Shown piece after piece: positions 1 to 8,336 of a DNA stretch of 64,000 nt. Source of the stretch: Flavobacterium sp. ACN6 (GTDB taxonomy: Bacteria > Bacteroidota > Bacteroidia > Flavobacteriales > Flavobacteriaceae); NCBI RefSeq assembly GCF_002304005.1, contig NZ_MRCQ01000007.1:186001-250000 (forward strand). Reading direction: 5' to 3'. The position numbers were made by a program, and so were the translations under genes. The notes beneath the pieces were generated by a model. The model searched no databases, was not told the origin of the DNA, and was given only the letters and a program-made list of their open reading frames with translations. How positions within the stretch are numbered: position 1 is the first letter of the stretch; the number at the start of each line of letters is the position of its first letter.

Positions 1-335
1 GTTAACTTCCAACTTCCCATTTTATAACCTAGAGAATTAATTCTTCGCAAGTCAAATTCCCATTTCTTGTCAAGTTTACAGAGCTTAATTATTTTTTTAA
101 CTAACTCTGTTCCTTTTCTGTCAATAATTACATAGTGTTCAACTAATTCATTGCCCAAATTTTCAAATGCTGTTCCCCATTTATTATTGTCGATTAGTTC
201 AAATCCACTTTTGAGTTGTTTAGTTATTCCAGCTACTATTTCAGTTTCTTTTTCATTAGGTAAAACTTCGGATTTTACATACTCAAAAAAGTCTTTGACA
301 GCTTGTTTTCTTTTTTTTGAGTTAAAAAATATCAT
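1..335 (-). CDS. Hypothetical protein, C-terminal end cut by window edge
   Basis: An open frame begins with ATG at 335 and reads leftwards without a stop through position 1, giving at least 111 residues. The visible part starts MIFFNSKKRKQAVKDFFEYV and is helical and charged; I recognise no family. It may be a small cytoplasmic protein, since no signal peptide or membrane segment is seen. It lies directly downstream of a ~135-bp palindromic repeat that also separates the next two minus-strand genes, so it may be one gene of a cassette-like array. The plus-strand open frame over the same bases (151-390) reads as low-complexity and is judged a shadow. Confidence 0.6.
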   Translation of the reverse strand, partial: MIFFNSKKRKQAVKDFFEYVKSEVLPNEKETEIVAGITKQLKSGFELIDNNKWGTAFENLGNELVEHYVIIDRKGTELVKKIIKLCKLDKKWEFDLRRINSLGYKMGSWKL

Positions 336-351
336 ATTGATTATTATAATT

Positions 352-489
352 ACGGCTAACGTTCTCGCGCTACAGCGGGTTTGGGACTAAATTAAGCCCA
401 TTATTCGGATTTGCCAAATCATCCCAAGTACAAAACAATCTTTCCATTAAGCCTATTGCCCAAATCCGTTGTAGTGGCTGTTGGCAGTA
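352..489. repeat. Cassette-boundary-like imperfect palindrome, copy A
   Basis: About 135 bp that recurs at 1243-1382 with roughly five bases in six identical. The two ends are inverted relative to each other: CTACAGCGGGTTTGGG near the left end pairs imperfectly with CCCAAATCCGTTGTAG near the right end, and the extreme ends read GCTAACGTT and GTTGGC. The stop codon of the upstream gene (491) directly abuts it and the next start (335) follows within 20 bp. Shape, size and placement resemble integron attC sites, but the 7-bp core (GTTRRRY) is not exact, so the comparison is an inference. Confidence 0.7.
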
Positions 490-490
490 G

Positions 491-1222
491 TTATTTTTTT
501 ATACTTATTGGTTTTAATTTATAATTTTTTGGCAAGTTTAGAAAGTCTTTTTCAGTTAGCATATATTCATCTTTAAAATCCTTGCTAAAATTTATTCTAT
601 ATCTCATTTTTGAATATGAAAATCCGATTTCTCCATATTTTGAATCTTTAGGCGTTAAGGTCTCGCTTGAAGTGTTCAAATCGTCAAGTTCTATATTTCT
701 TTTAACTTCTTCATTAAGTTTAGCAAATTCAAAATTATCAGGTGCTAAACCGCCTAAATAAGTTGTCATTTCCCCAAATTCGTTTCGTTTCGTTTTGGCT
801 ATATTTTTCACCAATTGTTCTATAATAATATATTTTTGGCCATTAAGTTCAGCAATTCTTACCATTAAATTTTCCTCAAGTATTATTTGAGGTTGAACAT
901 TAATCTCAATTTGGTTTGTGACATATTTTTTTCCATTAAATTCAAATTCAAACGGACCAACTTTATTTAAGCCAACTTTGTTAAATATTATTACTCTTTC
1001 AAAATCATCGGATTGCAAACCGTGAACAGATGTCGAACGTGTCAATTCTATTTCAGAACCTAATTCCTCTTGTATATTGTTTTTTAAAAAGTCAATATTA
1101 ATTGAAAACATAACACTTTCTCCAACTCTTGGTTCAGGATTGTCAATTTCTATTTTTAGATTGCTCTGACAAAATGCGTTAAGATTATAAATAATAAATA
1201 TTAAAAACGTAAATTTTTTCAT
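491..1222 (-). CDS. Secreted hypothetical protein
   Basis: A 243-residue protein with a clear Sec signal peptide at its start (MKKFTFLIFIIYNLNAFCQ), so it should be periplasmic or exported. The frame can be extended nine codons to a TTG at 1249, but that start falls inside the palindromic repeat and would bury the signal peptide; the ATG at 1222 is preferred. The first third after the signal (DNPEPRVGESVMFSINI) looks like a beta-sandwich strand pattern, faintly like the N-terminal domains of BatD-type proteins; that likeness is weak. Repeats of the same family flank the gene on both sides, which suggests it moves or is inherited as a unit with its neighbours. Function unknown. Confidence 0.65.
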   Translation of the reverse strand: MKKFTFLIFIIYNLNAFCQSNLKIEIDNPEPRVGESVMFSINIDFLKNNIQEELGSEIELTRSTSVHGLQSDDFERVIIFNKVGLNKVGPFEFEFNGKKYVTNQIEINVQPQIILEENLMVRIAELNGQKYIIIEQLVKNIAKTKRNEFGEMTTYLGGLAPDNFEFAKLNEEVKRNIELDDLNTSSETLTPKDSKYGEIGFSYSKMRYRINFSKDFKDEYMLTEKDFLNLPKNYKLKPISIKK

Positions 1223-1242
1223 TCTTTCGGATTTTATAGTTA

Positions 1243-1382
1243 CTGCCAACGTTCTAGCACTACAGCGGGTTTGGGATTAAATTAAGACCTATCTTCGGAT
1301 TTGCCAAATATTGCAAATACAAAACCATCTTTCTATTAAGCCAAATGCCCAAAACCATTGTAGTGGCTGTTATAGGCTGTTT
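1243..1382. repeat. Cassette-boundary-like imperfect palindrome, copy B
   Basis: Second copy of the element at 352-489, in the same orientation, lying between the stop of the 160-residue gene (1386) and the start of the secreted protein gene (1222). Conserved blocks include CTACAGCGGGTTTGGG, TCGGATTTGCCAAAT and TTGTAGTGGCTGTT. The ends read CTGCCAACGTT and GTTATAGGC. The internal third diverges more than the ends, as expected if the folded ends are what is maintained. Confidence 0.7.
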
Positions 1383-1385
1383 TTT

Positions 1386-1868
1386 CTACTTCCAAAACTT
1401 CCACCAATTTTTTTTCTCAATTTTTTGATTTATTTCCGATTCAATTTCATTATTAGTTGTCAAATCAATTGTTAAACTTCCAATTGAATCAACATCCCAA
1501 ATGGTTACAGTTTTAATGTTAATCGAATTTAAATTTAAAAACGTTTCAATTTTTTGATCTAAATAATCATCATTTGTGTTTTCTTCTCTATTTGCTCTCG
1601 ATAATGGGATAATTGATTTATCATCATTTTCAATCCTCTTCATTCTGTCAGCAAGTAATTTCAAAATATTTTCAGGATAACTTGAACTTGCATTTTCGGG
1701 AACATTATAATCTTCATCAAAGTGGAAATAATCACTAATTAAGATTGAGAAAAATTGATTATCACGTTTGTCGTAATAAAATAGTTCAGATAATCTTTCA
1801 CTTGGTTGTAGAAGACCAATTTTTATCCAATTATATATTTGTTCTTCTGATGTTTGTTCTATTTCCAT
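1386..1868 (-). CDS. Hypothetical acidic protein, cytoplasmic
   Basis: A 160-residue protein without signal peptide or membrane helix. The N-terminal 50 residues (EEQIYNWIKIGLLQPSERL, then aromatic-rich LFYYDKRDNQFFSIL) resemble the general plan of UPF0158-like proteins, but I cannot confirm the family. The C-terminus ends in a Trp-rich basic tail (KKNWWKFWK). It is followed by repeat copy B and is therefore the right-most gene of the cassette-like stretch; no third copy of the repeat is visible upstream of it. Function unknown. Confidence 0.6.
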   Translation of the reverse strand: MEIEQTSEEQIYNWIKIGLLQPSERLSELFYYDKRDNQFFSILISDYFHFDEDYNVPENASSSYPENILKLLADRMKRIENDDKSIIPLSRANREENTNDDYLDQKIETFLNLNSINIKTVTIWDVDSIGSLTIDLTTNNEIESEINQKIEKKNWWKFWK

Positions 1869-2001
1869 TGTTTTTTTTCAAAATAGCATATAACTTTTAT
1901 ATACTACTGACAACATCAGACTTATCACCCCAAAATTTGGTAGATATTTCTGACAAGGTCAGGGTTTATTTATTATCAAATATATAATAATAAACTTATA
2001 A

Positions 2002-2103
2002 ATAATCAAAAGAACTTTTAATTCGTTGAATGCTTTTCGTGCTGATATGGGGATAAAATTCAGTGGACTTGCTGCTTTATTGAATCAGCACAAACACGAT
2101 TAA
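2002..2103 (+). pseudogene. Possible tail of a decayed gene in a 400-bp gap
   Basis: The 1869-2266 interval has no complete gene. A 33-codon open stretch ends at a TAA at 2101 and reads RADMGIKFSGLAALLNQHKH near its end, with protein-like composition but no start and an in-frame stop at 1999. It could be the 3' remnant of a gene cut away when the cassette-like region was acquired; it could also be chance. Apart from a terminator at 2210-2245 I see nothing else in the gap. Confidence 0.2.
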
Positions 2104-2209
2104 TCAATAGTAATATTAACGTCGAATCAAAAAATTAAACATCATTTAAAATTTTCAAATCTTCCATTAATTGGTTCGAATTCTGTACCGCCAAGGTCAC
2201 AATCAAATA

Positions 2210-2245
2210 AAAAAACCTCTTTCATAATTGAAACAGGCTTTTTTA
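2210..2245 (-). terminator. Intrinsic terminator
   Basis: CCTCTTTCA and TGAAACAGG form a 9-bp stem with one mismatch around a TAAT loop, flanked by A and T tracts on both sides. It follows the stop of the two-TM gene (2267) on the minus strand. Confidence 0.6.
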
Positions 2246-2266
2246 TATTTTTCAGAATATGCAATT

Positions 2267-2458
2267 TTATTTATCAGTTCGTTTTTTACTGTTTTTAATC
2301 AAAACAAAAATTGAAAATACAAATACAATGGCATACACAATTGCCAGTGCAGGTTTTTCAAATTTTAGGGTTTGAAAATCGAACTGTTTGAATAAAACCA
2401 CGCCTAAAATGATTGCTATAATTCTAAAAGTAAATAAAAGAGTTTTGTTGTTTTCCAT
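2267..2458 (-). CDS. Small two-TM membrane protein
   Basis: 63 residues: a short polar start (MENNKT), a hydrophobic segment at about 8-23 (LLFTFRIIAIILGVVLF), a polar hinge (KQFDFQTLKFEKP) and a second hydrophobic segment at about 37-54, then a basic tail (KNSKKRTDK). The charge pattern suggests a hairpin with both ends in the cytoplasm. It lies 26 bp downstream of the reductase gene on the same strand and may be cotranscribed with it. No family recognised. Confidence 0.6.
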   Translation of the reverse strand: MENNKTLLFTFRIIAIILGVVLFKQFDFQTLKFEKPALAIVYAIVFVFSIFVLIKNSKKRTDK

Positions 2459-2484
2459 GGTTGTATGTTTTAACTTTAAATAAA

Positions 2485-3087
2485 TTACTTATCAGTTTGT
2501 CCTGCATTTCCTGTTTTTACTTCTCCAGCACGTTTATAACTGGCTAAAATTACTCCAGTTGTAGTGACTGTATTTCCTATTAAAGTAAATCCTGACGGAT
2601 GTGCATTATCATCAAAAAGTTTTTTTCCTTTACCCAATAATATCGGATGAATTTTAAATCGGAGCTCATCTACTAAATCATTTTTTAATAATAAATGAAC
2701 AAGCTCACTGCTTCCCCAAACTTGAATGTCTGCGCCATCGGATTCTTTTAGTTTTTTTATAGCAGCAAGACTTTTGATGAAATAAGAATTTTTCCAGTCT
2801 GATTCTTTTCTGGTTGTAGAGAGAACATATTTATTGCCTTCATTAATTCCCGGCCAAATTGCAGTATGTTTCGGCCAGTAGTCTTCCCATATTTCAAAAG
2901 TTTTTCTGCCTAAAAGATAATCGGCTGGTTTTGTTTCATTTTTTACAGCTGTATTGTAAATTTCATCGCCAAATGGTGCCACCCAGCCTCCATATTTGAA
3001 TCCGTTTGATTGATCTTCTTTTGGTCCGCCGGGCGCCTGCATCACGCCATCTAAAGAAATCATTGACAAAACAATTATTTTTCTCAT
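2485..3087 (-). CDS. Dihydrofolate reductase family protein (RibD C-terminal domain)
   Basis: A 200-residue single-domain protein of the RibD_C/DHFR-like fold (YwjB/YyaP type). The start MRKIIVLSMISLDGVMQAPG is the typical first strand and substrate loop of this family; GWVAPFGDE, LLGRKTFEIWEDYWP and LSTTRKESDW follow in the usual order, and the NADPH-side motif IQVWGSSELVHLLL is present near residue 128. The frame extends nine codons upstream to a TTG, but the family start is the ATG at 3087. Members reduce small substrates with NAD(P)H; the actual substrate is not known for this subgroup. Confidence 0.85.
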   Translation of the reverse strand: MRKIIVLSMISLDGVMQAPGGPKEDQSNGFKYGGWVAPFGDEIYNTAVKNETKPADYLLGRKTFEIWEDYWPKHTAIWPGINEGNKYVLSTTRKESDWKNSYFIKSLAAIKKLKESDGADIQVWGSSELVHLLLKNDLVDELRFKIHPILLGKGKKLFDDNAHPSGFTLIGNTVTTTGVILASYKRAGEVKTGNAGQTDK

Positions 3088-3175
3088 AATAATATTGTTC
3101 TTGTGTTTATTCAAATTTAAAAAACAAATCCTATTTTATATTTAAAAGAATTCCATTTAAATAGAGATAAATCGG

Positions 3176-3883
3176 TTATTTCTTAGTGAGTTTTTCCTTC
3201 ACATAACTATCAAAATTAGGCAGTGACTTGTCTTCCATTACTTTTACGATTTGAGAAAATTGAATATAACCGTATTTGTAAGGATCTTTTACCAATTCTT
3301 CATAATGCTCTGTCATATACTTTTTTGGTTCGGCATTTTCAGGTATTGGGTTTTTTAGTTTTGTGAGTACCAATTTTGCCATTTCATAGCATTGCTTTAA
3401 TTCTTTTTGTCTTCCCACACTTCTCCAATATAAAACCGCAAATTCGTTTGCCTGATATTCTTCATCGTAGGCATTTTTAGGGAGATTTTTGGCATGGTAT
3501 TGAAAGGCGTGTCCCACTTCATGAGGTAAAAAATAACCATAAAAAAACAAAGCAGCCAGCGCATTTCCTTTTTCAAGACTTCCCGAAATTTCAGTCAGGA
3601 AACTTTCCATAGGCGGCCCGCCTATCTGCCAAGGCTGCAGGTAGATTTTGTTGGTCTTGGTTCGGTATTGTCCGTACATGAACGTCGTGGGAATTTCTGT
3701 AGTAAGTCCTTTAAAGCTAAAAGCAGGTTCAATGCGTTTTATTTTTGCTTCAATATCTTGAATCAGTTCATTGTTTTGATTTTTCAGCGCAATAGAATCT
3801 GTGTAAATTTCAAAAAACTTATTTTGTGCCTTTGCTGTTATGCAAAAACAAAATAGTAACAATATAATTATTCTACTTTTCAT
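3176..3883 (-). CDS. Secreted HExxH zinc metallopeptidase-like protein
   Basis: 235 residues with a Sec signal peptide (MKSRIIILLLFCFCITAKAQ). The centre has HEVGHAFQYH, a zincin-type HExxH helix, followed about 20 residues later by EEYQANEFAV, which supplies a plausible third ligand (Glu) in the ExxxN/A arrangement of gluzincin-like families. Upstream strands (YRTKTNKIYLQPW) fit the edge strand of a metalloprotease fold. Known for the fold: two His and one acidic residue bind zinc and the HExxH Glu is the base. Inferred: a periplasmic or extracellular peptidase of unknown substrate. It stands alone, with 190 bp before the next gene. Confidence 0.65.
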   Translation of the reverse strand: MKSRIIILLLFCFCITAKAQNKFFEIYTDSIALKNQNNELIQDIEAKIKRIEPAFSFKGLTTEIPTTFMYGQYRTKTNKIYLQPWQIGGPPMESFLTEISGSLEKGNALAALFFYGYFLPHEVGHAFQYHAKNLPKNAYDEEYQANEFAVLYWRSVGRQKELKQCYEMAKLVLTKLKNPIPENAEPKKYMTEHYEELVKDPYKYGYIQFSQIVKVMEDKSLPNFDSYVKEKLTKK

Positions 3884-4024
3884 TAGATATTTTTTTAAGT
3901 AAGAGTTAGTAGTAGTGAATTTTACTTTTTTTAGAATATGTGTTTTATTTATGTTGTTGATTTTGAGTGAATTGTTTTGCTAATGTACTGTTTTTTTTAA
4001 TTGGTTTTTAACGAAATAAAAAAC

Positions 4025-4053
4025 GGGCAGAAAGTATAAAAATACTTTTGCCC
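4025..4053 (-). terminator. Intrinsic terminator of the hydrolase gene
   Basis: GGGCAGAAAGTAT pairs with ATACTTTTGCCC (one bulged G) around an AAAA loop, with an A tract to its left that becomes a U run on the minus strand. It follows the stop at 4082. Confidence 0.7.
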
Positions 4054-4081
4054 AGCTTTTTAACTTTTCCAAAAATTAAAC

Positions 4082-4933
4082 TTATTGCGTGTTCTGTAAA
4101 AAATTATCGATGTAATTTACTACCAGTGGAATATTTTGATGCTGAGGAGCGTGCCCCGTTTTTGGCAGTACAATTAACTGTGACGTTGGAAGCTGTTTGG
4201 TCAGTGTGTACCAATTTTCTACAGCAAAACTAATATCATGGTCTCCGGAAATAATTAAAATAGGTGTCTGTGTTGTTTTTAGTTTATCTCTAAAATTACC
4301 TTTGTCTGCAACTGCGCCTTCACCTCCTGCAAAATAAAGCTGAAATACTTCCATGGTTGATGGAATCTTAGAAACGTCAATTCTTTTGGCAATTCGGTCA
4401 TGTGAAGCCTGTGCTGCTTTTTTACTTTCTTCAGATTCAGGTTCGAAGAAAAGTATAATTTCATCATTAAAATCATTTATAGGTTTTAAGGCAGAATCAA
4501 GAAAAGCCTGCTCCAGCGGAACGACTCTTTCTCCTACGGGACCAGTTCCCAGCAAAACAGTATGTGTTACAAGTTCGGGATATTGAAATGTTGCCGCCTG
4601 CGTTACTAATCCGCCGTAAGACCATCCCATTAAAACGGCTTTTTTGATTTTTAGAAAATCGGCAAGATCTTTTACGTCTGTGGCGACTTCCTTAATATCG
4701 GTTGGTAATTTTCCGGTCGAATAACCAATTCCTGAGTAATCAAAAGTAATAACCTGATAATTTTCTGCGAGCAGTTCTAAAAATAATGGATCCCACGTAT
4801 CTAGAGTTCCTCTAAAACGATTAATTAAGATAATAGGAAATCCACTGCCAATAGAACGATATGCGATTTTTTTATCGGCGAAAGCTGCAATTTGGGTTTC
4901 TGAATTCGAAGCGTCTATTTTTGATGTGTTCAT
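4082..4933 (-). CDS. Alpha/beta hydrolase
   Basis: A 283-residue alpha/beta-hydrolase fold protein, cytoplasmic (no signal). The nucleophile elbow is GWSYGG with Ser at about residue 105; the oxyanion strand precedes it (PIILINRFRGTLDTWDP replaces the usual HGxG with NRFRG); the acid is probably in SGDHDISF and the catalytic His in KTGHAPQHQ near the C-terminus. The helical cap lies between about 140 and 200. Family members hydrolyse esters, lactones or C-C bonds; the substrate cannot be told. Its own terminator lies downstream and 150 bp of non-coding sequence lies upstream, so it is probably monocistronic. Confidence 0.85.
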   Translation of the reverse strand: MNTSKIDASNSETQIAAFADKKIAYRSIGSGFPIILINRFRGTLDTWDPLFLELLAENYQVITFDYSGIGYSTGKLPTDIKEVATDVKDLADFLKIKKAVLMGWSYGGLVTQAATFQYPELVTHTVLLGTGPVGERVVPLEQAFLDSALKPINDFNDEIILFFEPESEESKKAAQASHDRIAKRIDVSKIPSTMEVFQLYFAGGEGAVADKGNFRDKLKTTQTPILIISGDHDISFAVENWYTLTKQLPTSQLIVLPKTGHAPQHQNIPLVVNYIDNFLQNTQ

Positions 4934-5082
4934 TACTTTAAGTTTTTGGTTAATAATGAAATAAGAAACAATTTTAGTGCCTTTTGAAAAAATATTTAGA
5001 AATCGGCTTTCAACGAAAAAGCAACAGTATCGTTCCGTTTTATTTCGCTAAAAAAATATTTTTTCACGATATTTAAAAAGTG

Positions 5083-5763
5083 TTATAAGTCGATTGTGTC
5101 GCCAATTTTTGGTAAAAAAAGATGAAGATCTGCCTTTTGAAATTCATCCAGAGCTTTTTGGTGATCCATTTTGATAAAACCAAAAGTGTCATAATGAACG
5201 CCTAATATTTTATTAACTTCTACAAGTCTTGAAGCTTTGACTGCTTCTTCAAATCCCATTGTTAAACCGTCGCCAACTGGAAATACAGCAAAGTCAAGTT
5301 TGGTAAATTCTGGAATTAATTTCATGTCTAAAGTCAGCGCCGTATCGCCGCTGTAATAAAAATTTCCATCAGAAGTTGTGAGTACAAAACCGCAGGCAAT
5401 ACCGCCGTAAGTTCCGTCCATAAAACTGCTCGGATGCTGTGCAATTACACATTTTACAGTTCCAAAATCGAAGCTTAATTTTCCGCCGGGATTTATAGGA
5501 TGTGCATTTTCGATTCCGTTTTTTAAAAGCCAGTTATAGATTTCAAAGTTACCAAGAACTTTCGCTCCAGTATTTTTGGCAATTCTTTCGACGTCAGTAA
5601 TATGGTCGTAATGCGCGTGTGAGATAAAAATGTAATCGGCTTTTATTTCATCTACATTAATATCTTTTGCTAATTCATTTGGTGTAATAAAAGGGTCGAA
5701 GAGAAGATGTTTTTTATTGACAAAAACAGAAAAACACGAATGACCGTAATAGGTTACTTTCAT
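5083..5763 (-). CDS. UPF0173-type metal-dependent hydrolase (MBL fold)
   Basis: A compact 226-residue metallo-beta-lactamase-fold protein of the UPF0173 family. It begins MKVTYYGHSCFSV, carries the metal motif SHAHYDHITD (HxHxDH) near residue 49, a second His in AQHPSSF, Asp in YYSGDTALT and a final His in GVHYDTFGFI, so all expected metal ligands are present. Length matches the family (about 225-230). Cytoplasmic; substrate unknown. It is separated from the preceding gene by a terminator at 5827-5855, so it has its own transcript. Confidence 0.9.
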   Translation of the reverse strand: MKVTYYGHSCFSVFVNKKHLLFDPFITPNELAKDINVDEIKADYIFISHAHYDHITDVERIAKNTGAKVLGNFEIYNWLLKNGIENAHPINPGGKLSFDFGTVKCVIAQHPSSFMDGTYGGIACGFVLTTSDGNFYYSGDTALTLDMKLIPEFTKLDFAVFPVGDGLTMGFEEAVKASRLVEVNKILGVHYDTFGFIKMDHQKALDEFQKADLHLFLPKIGDTIDL

Positions 5764-5826
5764 AATAAATGTATTTTTTTAAATTAATAATTTATTGATA
5801 TTCAGTTCAATAAAGATACCAATAAA

Positions 5827-5855
5827 AAATGCGCAGTAAATAGTACTGCGCATTT
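5827..5855 (-). terminator. Intrinsic terminator of the thioredoxin-domain gene
   Basis: A perfect 12-bp stem (AAATGCGCAGTA with TACTGCGCATTT) around a short AATAG loop, followed by a U run on the minus strand. It lies 25 bp after the stop at 5881. Confidence 0.85.
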
Positions 5856-5880
5856 CAATTTTTAAAATTGTAAAAAATAT

Positions 5881-7722
5881 TTATTTTAATTGTTCGTCAA
5901 TTAGGTCTCCTAGATTTGTATTAGAATTATCAGAGAATAAAATACTTCCATCTTTGCCAATAAGAATACGGGTTGGAATTGCTTCTATTTTATAATTAGC
6001 CACCACTTCGGCTTTAGAATCAAACACTACATTAAAATCAAATTTTTTGTCAGTTATATAAGTGGTTACTTTTTTGAAAATTTCATCTTCTTTGCCATTT
6101 TCCCAAGTGTTAACAAACAAAAATTCAACATCTTTACCCTTATATTTGGTTACTAAATTCTGCATTTTTGGGAAAGAAGCTTTGCAGGGACCGCACCATG
6201 TCGCCCAAAAGTCAAGAACGACCAATTTACCTTTATAATCAGAAAGTTTAGTTTCTTTTCCTTCCATATTTTTTAAAGTAAAATCAGATGCATTTGTACT
6301 TCCAAATTTTTCAAGAAGGGCTTTGTTTTTGTTTTCTTTTGCTAAAAGATCCGATTTTTGCTTAATTGCATCATATTCTGCAATTGGCAGCTTTTTTTCG
6401 ATATAAATTTCTTTTAGTTTCGAAAGAAATACTGGAGAGGTAACTCCTTTATTTTTGATTTCATCTTCAACATAAACTTGTACTTCGTCTGTACTTTTCA
6501 CTTTAGAAAGCATTGCCAGATAGCGATCTTTTCCTCCAGCGTCTAATCCGTTTTTTTCTTTAACTGCATTTTGATATTTAAATGCTTCTTGATACTTACC
6601 TTGTTTGTAAAGTAAAAGCGCATAAGTATCTGCATACATATTAAACTGGTCACGATATTGATTACTGAAACTTTGTTTGCTTTTCTCTTCCAGAAGATAA
6701 ACGGATCTTTGAGAAATTTTGGTTACAAAATCAATGTTTTTTACAGGCGTAGTCAAATCACCGCCCGATTGCCCCCAAGCAAAATTGTTGTAAGTATCGC
6801 TGGCATTTTTAAGGTGAGGTTCAAGTGCAATTGCTTTTTTAAATTCGCCTTTATCCAGATAGACGGTCAGCAGATTTTGATAAAAATAATTTAAAGATCC
6901 TTTTGGGGCATTTTTAAATTTAGTTTTAAAGGTATTTATGCTTTCCAAAATTGAAGCTTCAGTTTTATCGGGCTGCTCATAGAATTTTCTAATAAAATTC
7001 ATTCTTTCATTTTTGCCTTCAGGAAATCTGGTCGAAATTTCTTTTCCCAGTTTTTCTGCTTCTTCGGGCATATTACTGCCTTGATATATGCTGTAAGCGA
7101 GATTTAAATATTCTTCAGTATTTTTTTCGAGACATTTAGCGGCAAAAGCCAATAAATCTTTATCGCCTTGTTCTTTGTTGAGAGCTTTTTTATTGTATAA
7201 ATAATCTACAGAAACTTTATCATCTTTTAATTTCGGATATTTGGCATAGACTGCTTCATATTTAGCAACTTGGTTTTCTGGTTTTACATCTATTTTTAAG
7301 CCTAAAAAATAATTGCTATAACCTCTAACGAAAATCTCGTTAACTAGAGTTTTACCCAGTTCTGTTTCATTTTGAGTTCTTAGAAGTACAGAATAACCTT
7401 GATCGTTATTGTTGTCGGCAACTTTTTGTAAATCGGTTATGGTTACCATAATCAGTCTGGCAGAATCTGGAACTTTTGTAGTGAATTCATAAAACTTGCC
7501 ACTTTTTTTCAGAGTATTTAAATCGGCAGAAAAATCTTCATCGGTAACATAAAGAACATTTGCTTTAGAATTTTCTTCTATCACAAGCCCTTTGGGAGGT
7601 TCGTAAACATAGGTGTTTGCAGCACCTATTTTAAATTTAGAATCTTTTAAATAGATTTTTCCGTTTTGAGAAAATAGAGTGCTAACAACGGTAAAGAATA
7701 ACAAAATGGTAAATTTTTTCAT
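5881..7722 (-). CDS. Secreted TlpA-like thiol-disulfide oxidoreductase with long N-terminal region
   Basis: 613 residues with a Sec signal peptide (MKKFTILLFFTVVSTLFSQ). Residues of about 30-470 are a helical, TPR-like region rich in Lys and Glu (for example KTEEYLNLAYSIYQ, ALLLYKQGKYQEAFKY). The C-terminal 135 residues are an AhpC/TlpA thioredoxin domain: DFTLKNMEGKETKLSDYKGK leads into LDFWATWCGPCKASFPKM with the redox pair CGPC at about 510, and the cis-Pro loop is IEAIPTRILI. Such proteins act in the periplasm in disulfide reduction or cytochrome maturation; the long N-terminal arm is typical of Bacteroidota. Monocistronic by the downstream terminator. Confidence 0.85.
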   Translation of the reverse strand: MKKFTILLFFTVVSTLFSQNGKIYLKDSKFKIGAANTYVYEPPKGLVIEENSKANVLYVTDEDFSADLNTLKKSGKFYEFTTKVPDSARLIMVTITDLQKVADNNNDQGYSVLLRTQNETELGKTLVNEIFVRGYSNYFLGLKIDVKPENQVAKYEAVYAKYPKLKDDKVSVDYLYNKKALNKEQGDKDLLAFAAKCLEKNTEEYLNLAYSIYQGSNMPEEAEKLGKEISTRFPEGKNERMNFIRKFYEQPDKTEASILESINTFKTKFKNAPKGSLNYFYQNLLTVYLDKGEFKKAIALEPHLKNASDTYNNFAWGQSGGDLTTPVKNIDFVTKISQRSVYLLEEKSKQSFSNQYRDQFNMYADTYALLLYKQGKYQEAFKYQNAVKEKNGLDAGGKDRYLAMLSKVKSTDEVQVYVEDEIKNKGVTSPVFLSKLKEIYIEKKLPIAEYDAIKQKSDLLAKENKNKALLEKFGSTNASDFTLKNMEGKETKLSDYKGKLVVLDFWATWCGPCKASFPKMQNLVTKYKGKDVEFLFVNTWENGKEDEIFKKVTTYITDKKFDFNVVFDSKAEVVANYKIEAIPTRILIGKDGSILFSDNSNTNLGDLIDEQLK

Positions 7723-7826
7723 CTGTTTTTGGTTTTTTGTTTGTTTATTTCTTAATTGTTTAACGTGTTGTAAAATTATATATTATTACATCTGTTGTTG
7801 TTTTATTAAGAAAATATTAGCAAAAA

Positions 7827-8291
7827 TTATTTTTTAGAAAACAAATTCTCTACCACCCACGCCGGTCCAATCAATAAAAATTGAAGGTCTTTTAAGAAAG
7901 AAGGCTTTTTTCCTTCGATATTATGTCCGTAAAATTGTCCGATCCAGGCAATGATGAAAACTCCAATAGAAAATGCCCACAGCGGAACAACTTGTCCGAT
8001 ATAATAGTTTACAACCAAACAGATTCCTGAAAAGACAGCAATTTTAAAAGCCATTGCAAACGATAATCGAATGTAGAAAACAAGAACAAAAAGTAAAACT
8101 ACAAAAGCCCAATTTTCGATAATCGGCAGATTTAGTTTTAAAGTATTGGCAATAATTCCACTCGGAATACTCATTAATAAACCCACGATCGAAAAGAAAA
8201 TCGCGGGAACACAAATATAATGTATCGCTTTGTTTGTTGGATTTTGATGACTTACGGCATATTCTGCAAACCATTGTTCTAATGTTCTCAT
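7827..8291 (-). CDS. Mpo1-like (DUF962) membrane protein
   Basis: 154 residues. The start MRTLEQWFAEYAVSHQNPTN followed by KAIHYICVPAIFFS is the hallmark of the Mpo1/YGL010w family: the conserved SH..P.N..IH.. histidines form the iron site in the yeast 2-hydroxy fatty acid dioxygenase. Four hydrophobic segments follow, and the second conserved His cluster is GWIGQFYGHNIEGKKPS (here AWIGQFYGHN). Both His motifs are intact, so an alpha-oxidation type reaction on fatty acids in the inner membrane is plausible but unproven in bacteria. It lies 46 bp from the cupin gene on the same strand. Confidence 0.85.
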   Translation of the reverse strand: MRTLEQWFAEYAVSHQNPTNKAIHYICVPAIFFSIVGLLMSIPSGIIANTLKLNLPIIENWAFVVLLFVLVFYIRLSFAMAFKIAVFSGICLVVNYYIGQVVPLWAFSIGVFIIAWIGQFYGHNIEGKKPSFLKDLQFLLIGPAWVVENLFSKK

Positions 8292-8336
8292 TGTTTTGGT
8301 TTTAAGGTTAGATACGTAAATCTAATAAAATTTCTT

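Noticed and set aside
151..390. 79-codon plus-strand open frame
   Set aside because: The minus strand over the same bases encodes a more protein-like sequence in the cassette orientation; the plus-strand end also runs into the palindromic repeat.
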